In this document: piece by piece, positions 60,448-64,000 of the stretch | How the letters are laid out: the number at the start of each line of letters is the position of its first letter | How positions within the stretch are numbered: position 1 is the first letter of the stretch | Assembly: GCA_004014935.1 (NCBI GenBank) | Contig: CP025321.1 | Span: 1 to 64,000 of the forward strand | Source of the DNA: Saccharomycopsis malanga | Taxonomy: Eukaryota; Ascomycota; Saccharomycetes; Ascoideales; Saccharomycopsidaceae | Direction: 5' to 3' | DNA: 64,000 nucleotides | Translations under genes and position numbers: made by a program | The notes under the pieces: model-generated | The model's database searches: none | Seen by the model: only the letters and a program-made list of their open reading frames with translations | Told to the model about the DNA's origin: nothing

Positions 60448-61134
60448 TCACCAAATCCCCAAATCCAATTCGAATATTTCGTTCACCAACTTGATACATT
60501 TTCCAGTTAACCATCCAACAAAAAATATGTACAAAAATTCCATGTACAAGCTTACAAACAGGCCAATCAAAAGAAGCAAAAGGATAGACACTTTTAGGTC
60601 ACCTTCTTTTGCTGGTCCCGTTATTGTTGAAAGACACAATAAAAGCACTTCTAACTCAAAATATGGTCTAGTGAGAATCAACGACCGCCACTGCCATGTA
60701 TACCATATGGGCAATGCCAATGTAAGAGGATATAAAATTAGAAAGCGTGAAATGATCTGAAACTTACTGTATCTTGAGTTATGAATCAAATTTCTAAATC
60801 TTTTAAACACAAGTATAATCTCGCTGCCCACATCCTTTTTATTGTCCAAGTTTGTAGTTGTGTGTCTAGTTGCTCTAACGGATCCATTATTAGAGTTTAT
60901 ACTTACCATATTTGTTGTTGTCGAGTTACTTTCAAGTGCTGTCTCTGCAATAGTAGCGTCATAGTTTACTGCCAGAGACCATTGTCTCGAACCTTCATCG
61001 CTCAGTGTTGATAATGTTGATTGGTCATCTGTTACTGTTAGTCCGAAATCAACCATTTCAATCACGTTTTCAAGTTTCGGATGATTGTTTTGAGGTGCAC
61101 CTCGGAAATGGCGCATAGTAGATTCGAATTCCAT
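60448..61134 (-). CDS. Small multi-pass membrane protein, unknown
   Basis: 228 codons from ATG. The first ~120 residues are hydrophilic, Thr/Asn/Ser-rich and acidic. The second half has about three hydrophobic segments: FLILYPLTLALPIWY, LEVLLLCLSTITG and VSILLLLLIGLFVSLYMEFLYIFFVGWL. It ends with a short hydrophilic tail. No family recognised. The ordinary codon use and Kozak-like context of the start support a real gene. Confidence 0.7.
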   Translation of the reverse strand: MEFESTMRHFRGAPQNNHPKLENVIEMVDFGLTVTDDQSTLSTLSDEGSRQWSLAVNYDATIAETALESNSTTTNMVSINSNNGSVRATRHTTTNLDNKKDVGSEIILVFKRFRNLIHNSRYSKFQIISRFLILYPLTLALPIWYTWQWRSLILTRPYFELEVLLLCLSTITGPAKEGDLKVSILLLLLIGLFVSLYMEFLYIFFVGWLTGKCIKLVNEIFELDLGIW

Positions 61135-61565
61135 TAGAATAATATGGGTAGATCAAAGAGAGAAAAAAAGTTGCAAGATACCTCTTTCTTGTTGTCTTCG
61201 AAAACGGGATTTTTTATCCTTTAAAATTCAAATCAAATCAAAATGCAAAAAGAGAAAAACATCACAATCACAGTAAACTACTAAAATATTGTGCAAAGCT
61301 TTATCGTATAACAAAATGACGTAACTTATCAAATATTATGCAGCACTACTGTTTAATATAACCTTTCTAATTGCAAAATATTCACTGTTTAATTCATTGG
61401 TTTTATAGTATCTCATATATATGATGCTCATCTGGTTAGGAACGATGCTTATGATTTTTTATGCATACATTTATGTACAATTTTTTTTTTCATGCCAATT
61501 TTTTTTCGATGAGATTTTCACTGTGATATAAGTGGTAAGGCCATTGAACATCAAAACGTGTTGTG
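61135..61565. promoter_or_regulatory. TRM6 promoter with PAC-like site
   Basis: T-rich 430-bp divergent promoter. CGATGAG (PAC-like) lies at 61507-61513 beside two runs of eight to nine T (RRPE-like) about 55-75 bp before the TRM6 start. PAC/RRPE promoters mark ribosome- and tRNA-biogenesis genes. Confidence 0.45.
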
Positions 61566-63212
61566 ATGGATGTTGAAATGAAGGATGCTAGTTTGGAAGA
61601 TGTAGAAGGTTTGCAGCAGCAGACCGACTTGCAGAAGTTGCAAGAATTGTATAAGAAACTTGATGAGCTTCATAATGAGAATAATGGTGCAAATCGTGAG
61701 CCAACAGGCAATCCAGATGATAAAAAACATTTTGACCCTAGATTGTATGTAAAAAACACTAGTATTCTCAAGGAAAACGAATATGTTTTGATCAAGCTCC
61801 CGTCGTCAGGGTCCAAAATTGTTGAATTAAAGAAAGACAAAATTGTTAGTTTAGGTAAATTTGGTAACTTTGAGGTTAACCAAGTATTAGGCCACAAGTT
61901 TGGGCAAACATTTGAAGTTCTTGGTGACAACAATGTTAGACCTGTGGACGGAAAAGAGCTTTTGAACGACCTTAGCACAATTGATAAGAATGATGAGGAG
62001 AACAATGAAGAAAATAATAGTGATGAAGTCGAAGAAGAGAACGATGATAAGCTTGTGGAAGAGTTGCAAAGCTCTGATGACAAGACTAATAATGACAAGG
62101 CAGATATTCTTAAACATTTATTAAAATACTCAGAAGACAACAGTAATTTGAATGATATAGGAGCTAAAGTGCAACAGCTCACCTCTGCGGAAATCGAGAC
62201 TATGAAGAAACAAAGTTACAGTTCGGAGACAGGGAAAAAGATAATTGAATCCATCATAAACAAGCATGGCAATTTTCATAAGAAAACCAAATATTCTCAA
62301 GTAAAATATCTCAAGCGCAAGGCAGAAAAGTATGCTCGTTATTTCATTGTAGAATATTTGTCTGCTGAAGAACTTCTCAACTTTTATGTTGATAATAAAG
62401 ATCTCCGGAAACTTTTGGACATCAGTGAGGAGACTGTTGCATTTATGCTCAACTTGGGAAACATACGCCCTGGGGGACGTTATATTATAGTAGACGAGTC
62501 TTATGGGCTTATGACATATTGCATGTTGGAAAGAATGAACGGCCAAGGTGAAATCCTTATAGTTTCCGAAAACGAACACGTCAATCTTACCGCATTGGAG
62601 AGATATTCCAATTATCCATCTTCTTATCTTTCTAAAATGGTCAAACGTATCAATTGGCTTCAACTCGTCAGTCCTATAAACGAGATTTTGAATACCGATG
62701 AGGCTGTCACATTTTTCTCGCCTTTAGCAGAAGGTGAAAAGCTTATGGAGTTACCTAAAAACAAACGTACTCAATATTTTAGAAAATTGACCAATTACAA
62801 GAGTTTGGTGGACGTGCTCATCACTCTGCAACGCGGCAACTTTGATGCTCTTGTTGTCGTCTCCACTCTCTATATTCCTTCTGTCTTGGACACTCTTGTT
62901 CCAAAAGTAGGTGGTTCGCGCGCAGTAGTAGTATACAGCCAATACAAAGAGTTGTTGGTTGAAACATTTCAACACATCACAAGGGGAAAATGCCCTATCT
63001 TAGCTCCTAGTATTCATGAAATTAAAGCTAGAAACTATCAAGCAGTGCCAGGCAAAATGCATCCAGTAATGACAATGCGTGGTGGTGGTGGTTATGTCCT
63101 TTGGGGAACCAGAGTGTTTCCATTGGAGAAAGTCACTGCCATGGGTAAGGCAACCAAGAAGAAGAAGCAAAAGGTAGAGCCTACCGATGATACAAAGGTT
63201 GAAAGCGTATAA
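61566..63212 (+). CDS. TRM6: tRNA m1A58 methyltransferase non-catalytic subunit
   Basis: 548 codons from ATG (the frame begins one codon earlier at GTG). The N-terminal OB-like domain (about 60-130) is followed by an acidic insert rich in Asn/Asp/Glu. The Rossmann-like half contains IESIINKHGNFHKKTKYSQVKYLKRKAEKY in part, GNIRPGGRYIIVDESYGL and ALERYSNYPSSYLSKMVKRINWL in part, and the C-terminus has HPVMTMRGGGGYVLWGTRVFP. These match Trm6 (Gcd10), which pairs with catalytic Trm61 (Gcd14) to methylate A58 of tRNAs, including initiator tRNA. It is longer than the 478-residue S. cerevisiae protein because of the acidic insert. Confidence 0.93.
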   Translation: MDVEMKDASLEDVEGLQQQTDLQKLQELYKKLDELHNENNGANREPTGNPDDKKHFDPRLYVKNTSILKENEYVLIKLPSSGSKIVELKKDKIVSLGKFGNFEVNQVLGHKFGQTFEVLGDNNVRPVDGKELLNDLSTIDKNDEENNEENNSDEVEEENDDKLVEELQSSDDKTNNDKADILKHLLKYSEDNSNLNDIGAKVQQLTSAEIETMKKQSYSSETGKKIIESIINKHGNFHKKTKYSQVKYLKRKAEKYARYFIVEYLSAEELLNFYVDNKDLRKLLDISEETVAFMLNLGNIRPGGRYIIVDESYGLMTYCMLERMNGQGEILIVSENEHVNLTALERYSNYPSSYLSKMVKRINWLQLVSPINEILNTDEAVTFFSPLAEGEKLMELPKNKRTQYFRKLTNYKSLVDVLITLQRGNFDALVVVSTLYIPSVLDTLVPKVGGSRAVVVYSQYKELLVETFQHITRGKCPILAPSIHEIKARNYQAVPGKMHPVMTMRGGGGYVLWGTRVFPLEKVTAMGKATKKKKQKVEPTDDTKVESV

Positions 63213-63819
63213 TGGGGGCCTTGTACTTCAATAAATGCATCTGTTAAGTTAGATAATGATAAATGTTTTGAAATTTTGTATAGTTTCAGTAATAATGAAC
63301 TTTTGTGAAGAAAGAGTAAGGAAGTGCAAGAGTAGTTGTAGTTTTTAAAGCGAGTAATAGAGCCTTTAAAAAGTGCGTGAACAACTATTTTCAGCATTGC
63401 AAAACCAATTAGCAAAACAGGAACTTGAGTCAAGTTTTGTACTCGGGTTGTTTCCATAGGATCTATTTTGTATTATCATAATCACAAACTTATCAAGCAA
63501 ATACACATATAATCAAAAAAAGAAGAAACAAATAAAAAAAATAAAAAATAGCATTAATCCAATCACCAGAAATTTGATCGGCTAATTTACTGTAGCCCAA
63601 ATTAACTGCAAATAGCTACTGATCTACCTTTATCAATATCAAGTTATACCATAAATTGACGTAATGTATAACCAAAGCAAAAACTAGTAATCTAAAACAT
63701 AAAACTACATACTATAAAAGAACAAAAAAGAATTGGAAAAAGTGTAATCTAAAAAACACATGTTGTAAATTTACATAATAATCGAATAAGGAAAATGCAT
63801 AACGGAGAACATTAGATAA
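63213..63819. other. Convergent 3' intergenic region
   Basis: 0.6 kb of AT-rich DNA between TRM6 and the partial gene on the minus strand. No gene or repeat copy seen. Confidence 0.35.
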
Positions 63820-64000
63820 TCACCACATACCACTACCAGCGCTTCCCATGTTTCCTGGATTTGCGGGATTATTCATCTGATTAATATTCATATTGCTCAA
63901 GTTCATGTTTCCCATGGGAAACGAAGCGTTACCGTTGTTGTTATTATTATTATTATTCGCAGCATTATGGGCGCTGCCTAGAACACCCATGGCGCCATTA
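63820..64000 (-). CDS. 3' end of an Asn/Met/Gly-rich protein (cut by window edge)
   Basis: The minus strand has an open frame from the window edge to a TGA at 63820-63822, giving 59 complete sense codons. The peptide includes a run of eight Asn (AAN to GN), then NASFPMGNMNLSNMNIN and ends NMGSAGSGMW. Low-complexity Asn/Gly/Met tails of this type are common in yeast RNA-binding and prion-like proteins. The start and the folded part lie outside the window, so no product can be named. Confidence 0.6.
   Translation of the reverse strand, partial: NGAMGVLGSAHNAANNNNNNNNGNASFPMGNMNLSNMNINQMNNPANPGNMGSAGSGMW

Overview
The window looks like a chromosome end of a budding yeast (Saccharomycotina). Genes are compact and mostly intronless. 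The four introns seen are tiny (52-62 nt), lie near the 5' ends and mostly have GTAAGT donors and TACTAAC-type branch sites. The gene set (SHS1 septin, VAC8, VTC3, DRE2, IES1, UAF30, DCR2 and others) is that of an ascomycete yeast. CTG codons are nearly avoided: none in VAC8 or the SPS19-like gene, one in HIS2. This fits a lineage with a reassigned CUG codon but does not prove it. The first 153 bases are nine exact copies of a 17-bp C-rich unit at the window edge, read as a terminal telomere tract.

Layout. 1-2.8 kb: telomere repeats, a pyrimidine-rich subtelomeric stretch and gene-free AT-rich DNA. 2.8-12.5 kb: sparse and partly accessory, with a putative mitochondrial protein, the phosphatase DCR2, a small secreted six-cysteine protein with an in-frame tandem repeat, an ATR1-like drug transporter and an RTA1-like lipid-exporter-type protein. 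13-28.9 kb: core genes RPA43/HIS2 (divergent pair), UAF30, ATG33-like, TRS33, MNL2-like mannosidase/SHS1 (divergent pair) and a KSP1-like kinase. 29.4-30.2 kb: a decayed second copy of the flap endonuclease gene RAD27. 31-46 kb: VTC3, DRE2, VAC8, IES1, SPS19-like and PSY2. 47-64 kb: NAXE and a VPS73-like transporter (divergent pair), IDP2, DPH5, a large RING protein, a PPxY membrane protein, RMI1, an unknown membrane protein, TRM6/GCD10 and the 3' end of an Asn/Met-rich protein.

The most unusual feature is a dispersed repeat family, with four near-complete copies of about 260-325 bp and four fragments. In three long copies the 5' end is a tRNA-like head with recognisable RNA polymerase III A and B boxes, joined to a shared unrelated body of roughly 200 bp. 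One copy is followed by an 18-nt A tract. This is the organisation of a tRNA-derived SINE, which is uncommon in budding yeasts.

Several genes share divergent promoters with visible sites: an A13/T11 tract between RPA43 and HIS2, an 11-bp inverted repeat between MNL2 and SHS1, a palindromic pair of Yap1/Cap1-type sites upstream of the ATR1-like transporter, Pho4-type sites before VTC3 and MluI-type boxes before RMI1 and PSY2. Gene names rest on recognition of conserved motifs in the translations; no database search was possible.
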